Assembly (NCBI GenBank): GCA_013822735.1
Contig: PNKZ01000016.1
Coordinates: forward strand, 62,001-126,000
Length of the DNA stretch: 64,000 bases
Reading direction: 5' to 3'
DNA from: Pirellula sp.
GTDB lineage: Bacteria; Planctomycetota; Planctomycetia; Pirellulales; PNKZ01
The notes under the pieces are model-generated. The model had not been told where the DNA came from, did no database searches, and saw nothing but the letters and a program-made list of their open reading frames with translations. The position numbers and the translations under genes were made by a program. Shown here in pieces: positions 47,784-56,789 of the stretch (position 1 is its first letter; each line of letters begins with the position of its first letter).

Positions 47784-47843
47784 ATATTTAGCCCCCGGTC
47801 GGCGACCGGGGGCGCCCGCCGTCGCCGACGGCGGGCTAAATAG
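47784..47843. repeat. Cloverleaf-like palindrome, copy 3
   Basis: Almost identical to copies 1 and 2, with an 11-bp outer pair (TATTTAGCCC-like and GGGCTAAATA-like ends) around the two three-base-loop hairpins. It lies between two minus-strand genes, so it is not restricted to convergent gaps. Confidence 0.9.
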
Positions 47844-47852
47844 CGCCGACCA

Positions 47853-48224
47853 TTACTCCGACAGCTTAATATCGTCCGCATCGGCCGGCGCGATCTGCGG
47901 GCGTTCGTTGCGCAGCGCAACTTTCCCTTTTACGATCACGGTCTTCCCTTCGAAGTGTTCGACCGGGTCGGCGATGCCCGCATCTTTCATTTGCGTGAGG
48001 ATTTTGCCGCCGAGGAAGATCGTGAAGTTCTTCGGATCGCGAAAGTCGCTTTCCGAATTCAAAAAGCCGACCGCGCCGCGCACGGCCGCCTTCTTCACTT
48101 CCATTTTCACCGACACTTCTTCGCCGACTCTTTTGACCGCTTCTTCCGTCGTGATCGGCTCTTCCGCAACGGCGCCGGAGGTGCAGAGCAACAACGCGAC
48201 GATCGTGAATACCAAGAATCGCAT
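47853..48224 (-). CDS. Small exported OB-fold-like protein
   Basis: The start MRFLVFTIVALL at 48224 gives a 123-residue protein with a signal peptide (VALLLCTSGAVAEE). The mature strands (GEEVSVKMEVKKAAVRG, FTIFLGGKI, EGKTVIVKGKVALRNERP) fit a small OB-fold like those in exported nucleic-acid-binding-type domains of unknown role. The frame back to 48293 lacks a signal. No partner is known. Confidence 0.65.
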   Translation of the reverse strand: MRFLVFTIVALLLCTSGAVAEEPITTEEAVKRVGEEVSVKMEVKKAAVRGAVGFLNSESDFRDPKNFTIFLGGKILTQMKDAGIADPVEHFEGKTVIVKGKVALRNERPQIAPADADDIKLSE

Positions 48225-48315
48225 GGCAAACCTCCGGCGGCATTTAGTTCTGTGGCAACGTACTGATCTTACAACGGTCGATCCTGACGGCAAGCAACGC
48301 GACCGCGCCAGCAGT

Positions 48316-48870
48316 TTACGCGCGTTTTACCTCGCCGGCTTTCGCCAGATCCCAGATCGCCTCAACCGTGCGCCAGTTGCGCACCGTCATCGGCACGCCG
48401 GCGGCCCGCTCCATGCCGGCCGCGAACTTCGACGTTCCGAATCCGTCGGGCGCGTGCAAGTAAACCACGCCTTTGCCGATGACGAACGCTTCCCGTCCGC
48501 CGGTCTTCGCGAGCAAGGTCTTTAGTCCTTGGGCGTCCGCCTCGCCTTCGCATACGCCCACCGACACCTTCTTCGGATCTGCGGCGGCATGCTTCGAGTA
48601 GGGATTGTTGTCGATGATCTTGCTCCACCGATCGGCCGGCACGATGACGACCTTCGCATCGAAGCCGAACTCCTCGGCGAACTCGGCCGAGAGCTTCGGC
48701 AACAGCGTGGCGGCCGACTTTGCGGAGGAGAAGACGATGTTGCCGCTTTGAATGTAACTGCGCACGGCAAGATGCCCGAGCTTCTCATGCAACGCGCGCA
48801 GCGACTCCATCTTCACGGAGTTGTTGCCGCCGACGTTGATGCCGCGATACAGTGCGATGAAGGTCTTCAT
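48316..48870 (-). CDS. DUF1697 protein
   Basis: The 184-residue cytoplasmic protein begins with the DUF1697 pattern FIALYRGINVGGNNSVKMESLRALHEKLG and continues with VRSYIQSGNIVFSS, then a conserved C-terminal half with WRTVEAIWDLA. The function is unknown. It is transcribed alone on the minus strand. Confidence 0.88.
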   Translation of the reverse strand: MKTFIALYRGINVGGNNSVKMESLRALHEKLGHLAVRSYIQSGNIVFSSAKSAATLLPKLSAEFAEEFGFDAKVVIVPADRWSKIIDNNPYSKHAAADPKKVSVGVCEGEADAQGLKTLLAKTGGREAFVIGKGVVYLHAPDGFGTSKFAAGMERAAGVPMTVRNWRTVEAIWDLAKAGEVKRA

Positions 48871-48921
48871 GAGGGTGCGTTAGGGCTTCGCGTTGCTTGC
48901 ATCAAGTCTCGGTTGCAATTC

Positions 48922-49539
48922 TTATCGATCGACGGCTACTTGACGATGCATCTCTCCAAAGTAGCTGCGCGTCTCGGGCCGACCGAGGGCCCTATAGGCG
49001 GCGGCGAGGACGGCAGCGAACGTGAGGGTGACCGCGGACATGTAAAGCCTGCCTTGCCAAGGAACCGGAACTCCTTCCGTTTCCAAGTGCGCGAATGGAA
49101 TCAGTACGAGAAATCCCAAGAACCACACGACGCCGAGCGCGGCCGCTCCACGCGAGGTGCGCCAGGCCCAAGGCCGGGCTGTGAGCAAGCCGTAGAACAG
49201 CGCCAAGGCCGGCGGTAGGAGAAACGTACTCCAGTAGAAGAGCTTGCCGTTGCGCTCGATCAGCCGGTCACTCAGTTCCAAAGCAAAGAAGGCTAGAAAC
49301 AGGACGTTCGCCGCAATCGCCATGCGCACGCCGCTCGGCAGGCCGGAGCCCGATCGGTGACGTCCGCCCCACACGACGGTTGCGATTCCACCCAGGATCA
49401 ACATGCCGCCGACGGAGACGATCGCGACGCCGAGTGATGATTCCGCGGTGCCGGCCGCCGACGCCAAAAGCACCGGTGGAATCAATGCAGCCCCCATCAG
49501 TATGGCGAGCCAACCGACGGCGATAAGGTACCGCGCCAT
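48922..49539 (-). CDS. Integral membrane protein of unknown function
   Basis: A 205-residue protein from MARYLIAVGWLAILM (49539; a start at 49551 is four codons earlier). About six hydrophobic segments are visible, including LGVAIVSVGGMLILGGIATVVW and AALGVVWFLGFLVLIPFAHL. I do not recognise the family. It follows the esterase gene on the same strand with a 29-bp gap. Confidence 0.6.
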   Translation of the reverse strand: MARYLIAVGWLAILMGAALIPPVLLASAAGTAESSLGVAIVSVGGMLILGGIATVVWGGRHRSGSGLPSGVRMAIAANVLFLAFFALELSDRLIERNGKLFYWSTFLLPPALALFYGLLTARPWAWRTSRGAAALGVVWFLGFLVLIPFAHLETEGVPVPWQGRLYMSAVTLTFAAVLAAAYRALGRPETRSYFGEMHRQVAVDR

Positions 49540-49568
49540 GGGCGCCTCCACGCAGGCGTTTCACCTTG

Positions 49569-50582
49569 TTAGTTCGACGCTGGTTTCGCCGGTGCCGTGA
49601 GCGCCTCGATCAGATAATCGTCGATCGTTGCGTGCTTGACGTCCGGGGCTTCGGGATAAACGAGTTCGCACGCCACGCCCACGCTACGGCATTTCTCTTG
49701 TAGCTTCACGCCGTAGTTGGCCGTGTGCGTCGGGTCTCTTTGCGCTTCGCCGAGGCCCGGCTTGCCGGAGTAAATGAGATAAACCGCGGGGTCGTCGGCC
49801 GTGACGAGGCCGATCGGCGAATATTCTTTGATCCACGGCAAGAGTTCTTCGCGATGCTTGGCGAACTCCGCGAAGCGCGTGTCGCGCGTCTTCGTATCGT
49901 TCGGGTCCATAAAGCCGAAGGCATGGCCGCCGTAGCGGCTATTGGGAGTCCACTCCAGCAACTCTTGCGGGTCGAGCGAGGTTTGAGCCCCGACGACCGC
50001 GGCGGTCAGGAGTCGCGTTGATTCGCGCGCGATCGGATCGCTGCTGTGCGGGTCCGCCATGTCGTCGTGAAAGGCGAGCCAGAGCGATGAGCACGCGCCG
50101 GCCGAACCGCCGCTGGCAGCGATGCGCTGCTTGTCGATGTTCCATTCCTTCGCTTTGCTGCGGACGAACTGTAAGGCCCGAGCCGCGTCTTCCAGCGGCG
50201 CCTTCACCGGCGGCTTAATGCCTGCGAGCTGCGCCTGCCAGGAGTAGCGATAGTTGATCGAGACGACGGAGATGCCCGCCGCGAGGTACTGCTTGACGCT
50301 CGCGCCGGTCCGTCCGACTTTATCGCCCGCGACCCAACCGCCGCCGTGAATAAAGAATAGGAGCGGCGTCGGCTTATCCGACTTAGCTTGATAGAAATCG
50401 AGCACCTGCCGCTCATGCTCACCGTAGCGCACATCGGCCTGCGTCGGCGGGATGATCGGCGCGGCGACCGGAGTGTTCGGCGCGGATGCCGGCACAGTCG
50501 CAGGTTTCGGCGGTTCGGCGGCAGAAAGAATAGCGTAGGAAGTGAAGGCGAGTGAGGTGAAGCAAACGAGCAGCTGTTTCAT
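49569..50582 (-). CDS. Exported alpha/beta-hydrolase (esterase/lipase family)
   Basis: The start MKQLLVCFTSLAF at 50582 gives 337 residues with a signal peptide. The oxyanion-hole motif HGGGW and the nucleophile elbow GGSAGA match the hormone-sensitive-lipase-like esterases, and the terminal part includes PDVKHATIDDYL with the catalytic His. Planctomycetes encode many such esterases linked to carbohydrate breakdown. The substrate is unknown. Confidence 0.87.
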   Translation of the reverse strand: MKQLLVCFTSLAFTSYAILSAAEPPKPATVPASAPNTPVAAPIIPPTQADVRYGEHERQVLDFYQAKSDKPTPLLFFIHGGGWVAGDKVGRTGASVKQYLAAGISVVSINYRYSWQAQLAGIKPPVKAPLEDAARALQFVRSKAKEWNIDKQRIAASGGSAGACSSLWLAFHDDMADPHSSDPIARESTRLLTAAVVGAQTSLDPQELLEWTPNSRYGGHAFGFMDPNDTKTRDTRFAEFAKHREELLPWIKEYSPIGLVTADDPAVYLIYSGKPGLGEAQRDPTHTANYGVKLQEKCRSVGVACELVYPEAPDVKHATIDDYLIEALTAPAKPASN

Positions 50583-50666
50583 GACGTGACCCGAGGCGGA
50601 TGCGATGTGGAGCAAACGCCGATAGTTTACGCAGCCGCACCGCAGGTCGACAATCGTTTCCCGCAG

Positions 50667-52697
50667 CTACTTCACTCGCGGGTTCTTCAAGTAGTAGAAA
50701 CGCCCGTCTTCCGCCCCGCCGAGGAAGTCGGGGATGCCGTTGCCGTCGAAATCGACCGTGGCCGGGCTGACGTCGTGCCCTTCGATGTTCTTCTCCGCCA
50801 GCGCGCCGACATGCTGGAAGTACCACACCGGCTTGCCGTCGGCGTCGGTCCCCTGCCCCGGCTTCTGATCTTTCGGTCCGGCAACTTGCTTCAAGAAGTC
50901 GGCGTTGGAAGAGTTCAGCAGTAGATCGACTCGGCCGTCGCCGTCCCAATCGGTCGCGCAGAGTTTGCGTCGTCCGCTTTTGCCCGCGACGCCGGCGTTC
51001 AGGCGGAGCGGCTCTCCCTTCTCGTTGCAAAAGGCCCGCCGCGGCGCGAGCAGCACGAGCTTGCTTCCTTGTTTGGCCCGTTCATAGAGCGCGAAGTATC
51101 CTTCGACGTCGAGCATCGCGAGGTCAACGAGACCGTCGCCGGTGAAGTCGTGCAGCACGGGCGTGGTGCGCCATTGCGTGACGAGCGACTTCCCCTGCGG
51201 CTGCCACCACGTCCAAGCCGGCTTCGGCGGAGCGCTCGGCCACTCGACTTCGATCGGCTGCGGCGCGGCAAGCTTCGGCGAAGTGCGAGTCCCTTCATTC
51301 CGCAGCCATTCGACTTTGCCCCAGATCGAGTTGAAGACGATGTCTTGCAGACCGTCGCCGTCCCAATCGGCGACGTTGAGCGTCGTGTAACCCCACTTGG
51401 CTTCGGCAGGTCCTTGAATGCTGCCGTTCGGGCCGGCCATCACGCGAAACGTTTTGCCGCCCGCCTTGAGCCGCACCGGCGCGGCCCACTTCGGGTTTTC
51501 CGCTTTCGGTCCGCTCAGGTTTTCGAAGAACTCGATATAGCCGGCCGTGTTGCCGCTGACGACGTCGGTATCGCCGTCGCCGTCCCAATCGCAGCCGACC
51601 GGCGTAGCGAGCGCGCCGCACTTGAGCGTATCGGCCTCTTGTTGAAAGTACCGCGGCGCATGAAAGCGCGGCGCATGGCCGTCGCCGAGCTTGCCCGTAT
51701 TTTCCACGAGCGCGACGCGACCGTCTTCATCGCCGACCACGAGATCGAAGTCGCCGTCTTTGTCCCAATCGAATGCTACGGGGACGATCATTTCCAAGTC
51801 CATCGCGAGCCGCCGGCCGTCGTCCGTTTGCACTTCCGTCCCCTTCGCATACTCGGGCTTCGTCCGCGAGCCGACATTTTCAAAGTACGTGAAGCCGTCG
51901 AGAAACTCGCCGCACAAGAGGTCGAGGTCGCCGTCGCCGTCGAAGTCGGCAAAGTTCGGCGTCGGGCAACCGAACGTATCGACCGGTTTGCCGCCGGCTT
52001 TCACTTTCACCGGCTCCGCATACTTTGGCGCGTCGTTCGATCCGGTATTGCGCAGCAGCATGACGAAGCCGTGCAGCGGACCGTCGGTCCATTTCCCTTC
52101 GGAGTTCCATGAGTCGTCCCAGCCGTAATAGCTCCAGTCTTCGATGCCGACGACCAGATCGAGCGCGCCGTCGCCGTCGTAATCGGCATACCGCCACTCG
52201 TTATGCCGCATCTTCGGTCCCTTCGTCGCCGGACCTTTCGGTTTGTAGAACTTCGACGACACGCCGAGCGCTTTCTTCTCTTCGAGGCCCGTCTTAAGAA
52301 AGTTCGGATACTCGGCGCCCGGCGTGAGGACGCGCATGCCGGCGTCCGTATAGCTGGGCAAAACGTAGTGCGTCGTCTTGCTGACGAACCTGCCGGGCTT
52401 GAACACCGGGAATTTGTTCTTCGCCGTGTCGCCGGTCGCATTCTCGAAAATCCAAATGCCGTTCGACGGCTTATCCGGGCAGGAAACCACGAGATCGAAA
52501 TCGCCGTCGCCGTCGGCATCGCAAGGGATCGGCCAAGCCCAAAGCCCGACGCCGAGATCGACCGCCAGCCCCGCATGGTTGTACGGCAACCGGTCCAGCG
52601 CACTTGCCGATAGTGCAATCAATGAGGTTGCGACCAACGCGATGCCTGCGAGGGGTGCGAAACGCAGCGACTTCAATACGCGGAGCAAGTGACTCAT
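50667..52697 (-). CDS. Exported VCBS/FG-GAP repeat protein
   Basis: The 676-residue protein begins with a signal (LAGIALVATSLIALSASA). About nine calcium-binding repeats follow the pattern DxDGDxDLV (DADGDGDFDLV, DYDGDGALDLV, DFDGDGDLDLL, DWDKDGDFDLV, DWDGDGDTDVV, DWDGDGLQDIV, DFTGDGLVDLA, DWDGDGRVDLL, DFDGNGIPDFL), indicating an integrin-like beta-propeller. It is probably secreted or surface-bound. The binding partner is unknown. Confidence 0.9.
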   Translation of the reverse strand: MSHLLRVLKSLRFAPLAGIALVATSLIALSASALDRLPYNHAGLAVDLGVGLWAWPIPCDADGDGDFDLVVSCPDKPSNGIWIFENATGDTAKNKFPVFKPGRFVSKTTHYVLPSYTDAGMRVLTPGAEYPNFLKTGLEEKKALGVSSKFYKPKGPATKGPKMRHNEWRYADYDGDGALDLVVGIEDWSYYGWDDSWNSEGKWTDGPLHGFVMLLRNTGSNDAPKYAEPVKVKAGGKPVDTFGCPTPNFADFDGDGDLDLLCGEFLDGFTYFENVGSRTKPEYAKGTEVQTDDGRRLAMDLEMIVPVAFDWDKDGDFDLVVGDEDGRVALVENTGKLGDGHAPRFHAPRYFQQEADTLKCGALATPVGCDWDGDGDTDVVSGNTAGYIEFFENLSGPKAENPKWAAPVRLKAGGKTFRVMAGPNGSIQGPAEAKWGYTTLNVADWDGDGLQDIVFNSIWGKVEWLRNEGTRTSPKLAAPQPIEVEWPSAPPKPAWTWWQPQGKSLVTQWRTTPVLHDFTGDGLVDLAMLDVEGYFALYERAKQGSKLVLLAPRRAFCNEKGEPLRLNAGVAGKSGRRKLCATDWDGDGRVDLLLNSSNADFLKQVAGPKDQKPGQGTDADGKPVWYFQHVGALAEKNIEGHDVSPATVDFDGNGIPDFLGGAEDGRFYYLKNPRVK

Positions 52698-53014
52698 GGC
52701 AGGCCTATGCGAAAAGGTTGGGCGACGAAAGTCGGCGGGCTACGGACCGGAGGGCGTTCTTCAACAATACAAGCAACGCATGCCCCTGTCGTACGGATTT
52801 GTCCGCGCTACGCGATTGCACAACGCCGCGCAATGCCGGCGACGAAGGCGCACCGCGACGCCGTTTCGCTGGCCGTTGGCGGCGCACCGGAAACGCCGTG
52901 AATCGCATGTTCGCCGTCGTCGGAGAGGCGTTGAACTCAATTGCCCGATCTGCCATACTCTAGGACTTCGCATCGGCTCCCCGGCCCCCGCGGCCGCCGA
53001 CCGACGCGAAACAT
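52698..53014. other. Intergenic region upstream of the tRNA, nothing recognised
   Basis: About 317 bases lie between the VCBS-repeat gene start and tRNA-Pro. It should hold the promoters of both. The open frames across it look like shadow sequence. Confidence 0.45.
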
Positions 53015-53089
53015 CGGGGCGTGGCGCAGACTGGCTAGCGCGCTTGCATGGGGTGCAAGAGGTCGCAGGTTCAAATCCTGTCGCCCCGA
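53015..53089 (+). tRNA. trnP: tRNA-Pro (anticodon GGG)
   Basis: Seventy-five bases fold as a cloverleaf: acceptor CGGGGCG with CGCCCCG, D-arm GCGC/GCGC, anticodon stem CTTGC/GCAAG with loop ATGGGGT, and T-arm GCAGG/CCTGT around TTCAAAT. The discriminator is A and no CCA is encoded. The anticodon GGG and G37 fit proline. Its 3' end is copied at 56654-56670, which suggests use as an integration site. Confidence 0.95.
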
Positions 53090-53092
53090 CTT
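53076..53092. repeat. attL-like copy (tRNA-Pro 3' end, 17 bp)
   Basis: TCCTGTCGCCCCGACTT covers the tRNA-Pro 3' end and continues three bases past it. The same 17 bp occur at 56654-56670 in the same orientation, as expected for an element integrated at the tRNA. Confidence 0.65.
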
Positions 53093-53103
53093 GTTCGCAA
53101 CAT

Positions 53104-53147
53104 CAAATCCCGCCAGTGGTTGCATTAGCGACTGTTGGCGGGATTTG
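53104..53147. repeat. 12-bp hairpin downstream of tRNA-Pro
   Basis: CAAATCCCGCCA (53104-53115) and its complement (53136-53147) form a perfect stem around a 20-base loop, followed by a short T-rich stretch. It may terminate the tRNA transcript or be an element-end structure. No gene is recognised in 53090-53472. Confidence 0.7.
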
Positions 53148-53472
53148 AACTTTTCTGCCGTAAATTCTTTTGCAGGCAATCGGCTTCGGTGTGTCGCTCC
53201 GATCCAGGAAAAGTTGCTAACGCCGTGGCCCGAACGACCTCGTACTCGGCCAGGCGGGCGATGCCGTCGTCGCGCAGTACCAACTGATCGCCATGAGGGC
53301 CGATTCACTTCGAGTGCCAACGACAACGTAAGCCGGCAATCCGCCTTCATTTCGCAGCCACGAACTCCGCGCCCATACCAGCCCTCCTATCGAACGGCAT
53401 CGTCTTGGCGGCCAGAGCGAGACGACAATTCACTAAAGAGTGAACCACACTTCCCCGAGCCACGACCCACCG

Positions 53473-53949
53473 ATGACTCATGAGTACCTCCTGTGGCTGG
53501 CGACCGCCGCGTACGCGCTTCATATGCTTGAGGAGTACGAGTACAACTGGCGGGACTGGGCCCGGCGGGTGCTCAAGCTCCCGGTCGAGTGGAACACCTT
53601 CTTCATTGCCAATGCCATCGTGATCGTGCTGGGCGTGTGCTCCGCGGGCGTCGGGTGGCGGGAGCCGTGGTTTTCGCTCGCGTTTCCGGCACTCATGCTC
53701 GTCAACGCCACCTTCTTTCACGTCTTGCCGTTTCTGTGGACGCGAATCAACTCGCCGGGCCTTTTCACGGCTGTTTTGCTCTTCTACCCGATCGCCGGCT
53801 GGGTGTATTACGGAGCGTGGGTGGACGGTGTCCTCAATACCAACGACGCGATCCTTTCGGCCGTGATCGGCACCGCGACCATGGCCTACCCGATCGTGCT
53901 CCTGAGGACAAAGAACCTCCAGTTCTTCCGCCAAGACTCGGCAGAGTAG
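53473..53949 (+). CDS. HXXEE-motif membrane protein
   Basis: The start MTHEYLLWLA at 53473 (GTG at 53440 is an alternative) gives 158 residues with about four or five hydrophobic segments. The early helix carries ALHMLEEY, matching the HXXEE pattern of this poorly known family. Later stretches FIANAIVIVLGVCSAG and GLFTAVLLFYPIAGWVYYGAW fit membrane helices. It is the first gene inside the tRNA-Pro-bounded segment. Confidence 0.75.
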   Translation: MTHEYLLWLATAAYALHMLEEYEYNWRDWARRVLKLPVEWNTFFIANAIVIVLGVCSAGVGWREPWFSLAFPALMLVNATFFHVLPFLWTRINSPGLFTAVLLFYPIAGWVYYGAWVDGVLNTNDAILSAVIGTATMAYPIVLLRTKNLQFFRQDSAE

Positions 53950-53968
53950 CCTTCAACAGCACGGCGGT

Positions 53969-54445
53969 TCATTGATCGTCGGAAAGCTTCAAGGGTGGTC
54001 CGAGGAATTCGACCTTCCAGTGACGACCAAAGTTATTGAGCGCCTGCTGATCTGGAATGCCGTTTTTCATCACACCGGCCAAGTCGGTAAAGAAGCGAGC
54101 GGCATCGAGACCAGGCAGGATCATGACGAGCTGGCGGGCCGGTCGATTCGTAACATTGACAAATCCGTGCTCGGCGCCTCCTGGAACGCTAACAAGATCG
54201 CCAACGTCCGCATGGAAGCGATTGCCATCGACCTCGTAGAGGTAACGGCCTTCAAGGACCCGAAACACCTCCACTTCGTTATGTCGATGACGCGGCGGAC
54301 CGAATCCCGGCGCGTTGATCGTTTCGATTACGGTCATCGTGCCGTCGCTGGATTCCGGCGGCAGGCGCACAAACAGTTCCAGGCCGATCGCAGGGATAGA
54401 AATCGGCGCTTCAGCGCCGCGCGAACACCAGAATGAGAATGCCAT
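53969..54445 (-). CDS. Cupin-domain protein
   Basis: The 158-residue protein has the cupin motif 1-like stretch PRHRHNEVEVFRVLEG and motif 2-like VPGGAEHGFVNV, in a small beta-barrel that often binds a metal. AAGGAG five bases before ATG supports the start. Its role and ligand are unknown. It lies within the putative island next to the decarboxylase-like gene and may be co-transcribed with it. Confidence 0.85.
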   Translation of the reverse strand: MAFSFWCSRGAEAPISIPAIGLELFVRLPPESSDGTMTVIETINAPGFGPPRHRHNEVEVFRVLEGRYLYEVDGNRFHADVGDLVSVPGGAEHGFVNVTNRPARQLVMILPGLDAARFFTDLAGVMKNGIPDQQALNNFGRHWKVEFLGPPLKLSDDQ

Positions 54446-54494
54446 CCTGTCTCCTTTACGGATTGCGCATTAAGGCGGGGCACGTCGGCACGGG

Positions 54495-56102
54495 TCAGGG
54501 CTCACGATCGATGATGAGGAAGCTCGGCCCCCGATGCGCGAGTGCGCGATCGAGGACTTTACCGATCGTCTCAAGGGTTTCGATTTTCTCGGTGCGGGCG
54601 CCAAAGCCCTCCGCGATGGACTGCAAGTTCAGGTTCGGATTGTTGAAATCCATTCCGACGAAGCGCGTGGCTGCCATCGTCGTCCCCATGGCGCCACACC
54701 ACAAGTCTTTCAGCAGTCGATATTCATGGTTCACAAAGCAGACGAAAATCGCGGGGATGGCGTGCTTGGCTGCCGTCCAAATCGCATGAATCGAAAACAA
54801 ACTGCCGCCGTCGCCCACGAAGCAGACGGCGGGGTTTCCGGTCGCCAGCCCGATACCTACGCCCAGCGGCATGGCCCAGCCCAGTCCTCCACCACGCGGC
54901 GAGAAGTGAACGTTGCGAAAACCTAGGCGAACCGCCATGTCCTGTACAATCGCGTCTTCCGAAGATCCCTCGGTAATGACGTGGGTTGCCTGATCGAGAT
55001 GCCGTAACACACCCAGGATCAGAGCGTCGCTCGGATGCCTGCCGGAGGTCGAGTACTTCGCTTCCAGAGCCGACAGATCGGCGGTGCGATCGCCCGAAAG
55101 CGTGGTTGGAGCACCAATCGCAGTTGCCAGCGCCTCCAACGTTGCTTGGATTTCGCCGAGCACGGCGATGTCACAGGGATAATCGAACCCAAGCTGATTA
55201 GCTGCCGGGGCGATTTGAATCACTTGCAGTTCGCTCGGAATCGCGGCGCATCCATCGTAGGTGAAGGTATCGATCCTTTCGCCGATCAACAGCAGCGTGT
55301 GATAGCGGCGCAGCGTTTCATTGATTTTCTTCGTCGTCGGCGGAAGCTGACCACGGAAGTTCGGGTGCAACGGATTGACGGTGCCCTGAACATGGAATGG
55401 TGCCGCGTATATGTCGGCGTCGAGTGCCGTTGCCACGCGGCTTACGGCGTCGACCCCATGCGCAGCGCCAACGGCATAATCGCAAACGATGGCGAGCTTT
55501 CCCGCGGGAACCGCCTTCAGGGCGCGCGACACATCCCCGATTGAGCGAGGCACCGCGTCTTCAATGAGTCGTGTCTTCTTGAATGCCGTGCTTTCGGTTC
55601 GCTCCAGCAGGAAATCCATGGGAATCGACAGGAAGACCGGCCCTGAGGGCTGAAGTCTCGCCTGCAAGTAACAGCGCTGCAGCGCTATGGCGAGATCGTC
55701 CGCACGCGTCACTTCATATGCGTACTTGGTCGCGGTTTCGGCAAGCCGTGTATTTGGTGCTCCGAGGACCGGATTGTGAATGAGAAACCGCGAATCCTGC
55801 TGGCCATTGATGACGAGCAGTGGCACCCCGGACATCAGAGCGTTGCGCATGTTGAACATGCCGTTGGCCAGGCCGGGATAGGTATGCAGGCTGACGATCG
55901 ACGGCTTGCCCGTGATCATCGCATAGCCGGCTGCAATGCCGACGGCGCTGGATTCGTGCAGCGATAGAACGTAGGTCGCTCCGGACTCCGCGACGGCTGC
56001 CAGAAACGTCGTCTCCGTGGTCCCCGGATTTCCGAACACGAAGGGAATTTCGTAGGTCGCGAGGAAATCCTGAATTAGTTCGCCGCCCGTCCGTCCCGCC
56101 AT
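54495..56102 (-). CDS. Thiamine-diphosphate enzyme, benzoylformate-decarboxylase-like
   Basis: The start MAGRTGGELIQD at 56102 has GAGGAG six bases upstream, which favours it over 56138. The 535-residue protein has FGNPGTTETTF, the cofactor-activating Glu in LHESSAVGIAAGYAM, a middle domain from about 190-330 and the cofactor-binding FVGDGGSLFSIHAIW with the second Asn/Asp region. This matches the benzoylformate/acetolactate family. Substrate specificity cannot be read from sequence. It is the main intact enzyme gene of the putative island. Confidence 0.88.
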   Translation of the reverse strand: MAGRTGGELIQDFLATYEIPFVFGNPGTTETTFLAAVAESGATYVLSLHESSAVGIAAGYAMITGKPSIVSLHTYPGLANGMFNMRNALMSGVPLLVINGQQDSRFLIHNPVLGAPNTRLAETATKYAYEVTRADDLAIALQRCYLQARLQPSGPVFLSIPMDFLLERTESTAFKKTRLIEDAVPRSIGDVSRALKAVPAGKLAIVCDYAVGAAHGVDAVSRVATALDADIYAAPFHVQGTVNPLHPNFRGQLPPTTKKINETLRRYHTLLLIGERIDTFTYDGCAAIPSELQVIQIAPAANQLGFDYPCDIAVLGEIQATLEALATAIGAPTTLSGDRTADLSALEAKYSTSGRHPSDALILGVLRHLDQATHVITEGSSEDAIVQDMAVRLGFRNVHFSPRGGGLGWAMPLGVGIGLATGNPAVCFVGDGGSLFSIHAIWTAAKHAIPAIFVCFVNHEYRLLKDLWCGAMGTTMAATRFVGMDFNNPNLNLQSIAEGFGARTEKIETLETIGKVLDRALAHRGPSFLIIDREP

Positions 56103-56165
56103 CGCAGTCTCCTCGCGAACATCGCGACGTGAACCCAAGCAGATTACGCTTCCGATACTCCCGGC

Positions 56166-56560
56166 TTACTCAAACGCAGGGATAAATCGCCGCTGCTGAA
56201 AATCATCCATGAGCCGAACGACCATCGCATTCGTATCCACCACCTCATGAAATCCCAACCGCCCGGCCTTGGTCGTGTCCGACGTCACGTCGTACTTGAT
56301 GTTGAAGATGGCCTCCGCGAATGGCCATGATGCGCCATCTTGGAACGAATATTCCACGAGATTGTACTTCTGGACGATGCTTCGCCAAAGCGGTTCTTTG
56401 TCCGACATGAATAGGGTGAGCGGCATGCGCAGCGGCGGCGCGAAGGGGAGGTGGAAGATTCGGCCGGACGCGGCCAGAGATGTTCCCAGCGGTGGAAATC
56501 GCCGTTGGTGATGTTAAAGGCTTCGCCGTCGCAGTGCCGTTTTCCGCCCAGAGCAAACAA
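56166..56560 (-). pseudogene. Frameshifted remnant of a PRISE-like short-chain dehydrogenase
   Basis: One frame reads DGEAFNITNGDFHRWEHLWPR and then breaks near 56455. Another frame continues with MPLTLFMSDKEPLWRSIVQKYN and VTSDTTKAGRLGFHEVVDT. Together they match the C-terminal third of progesterone-reductase-like (PRISE) short-chain dehydrogenases. The N-terminal two thirds including the nucleotide-binding motif are missing. It lies at the right end of the putative island, next to the second 17-bp copy. Confidence 0.8.
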
Positions 56561-56653
56561 CGGGCGGAGGCGATGTCGACTACAACGCGACGATCCGGTT
56601 ACGAGCCAACCCTTCCCAAGTCGCGAAGCCTGCCAGAAAAAGGTCCAATGGCG

Positions 56654-56670
56654 TCCTGTCGCCCCGACTT
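56654..56670. repeat. attR-like copy of the tRNA-Pro 3' end
   Basis: The same 17 bp as at 53076-53092, in the same orientation, about 3.6 kb downstream and outside any tRNA structure. It bounds the segment carrying the HXXEE, cupin and decarboxylase genes and the pseudogene. Confidence 0.7.
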
Positions 56671-56789
56671 TCTCTAAGTCCTGCCGAATCCGTCCGTTAG
56701 GTTGCCTCTCGATTGTCGAGTGTGCGGCGCCTAATTCGTGAGCTTACCGGGTAGTCGACCCGGTTGGCCTCGAAAGGAGGTTTCGTACC

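Noticed and set aside
52937-53350. Minus-strand open frame across tRNA-Pro with SGRQDLNLRPLAPHASAL
   Set aside because: This text is the translation of the tRNA-Pro antisense strand, a known annotation artefact; the DNA is a tRNA.
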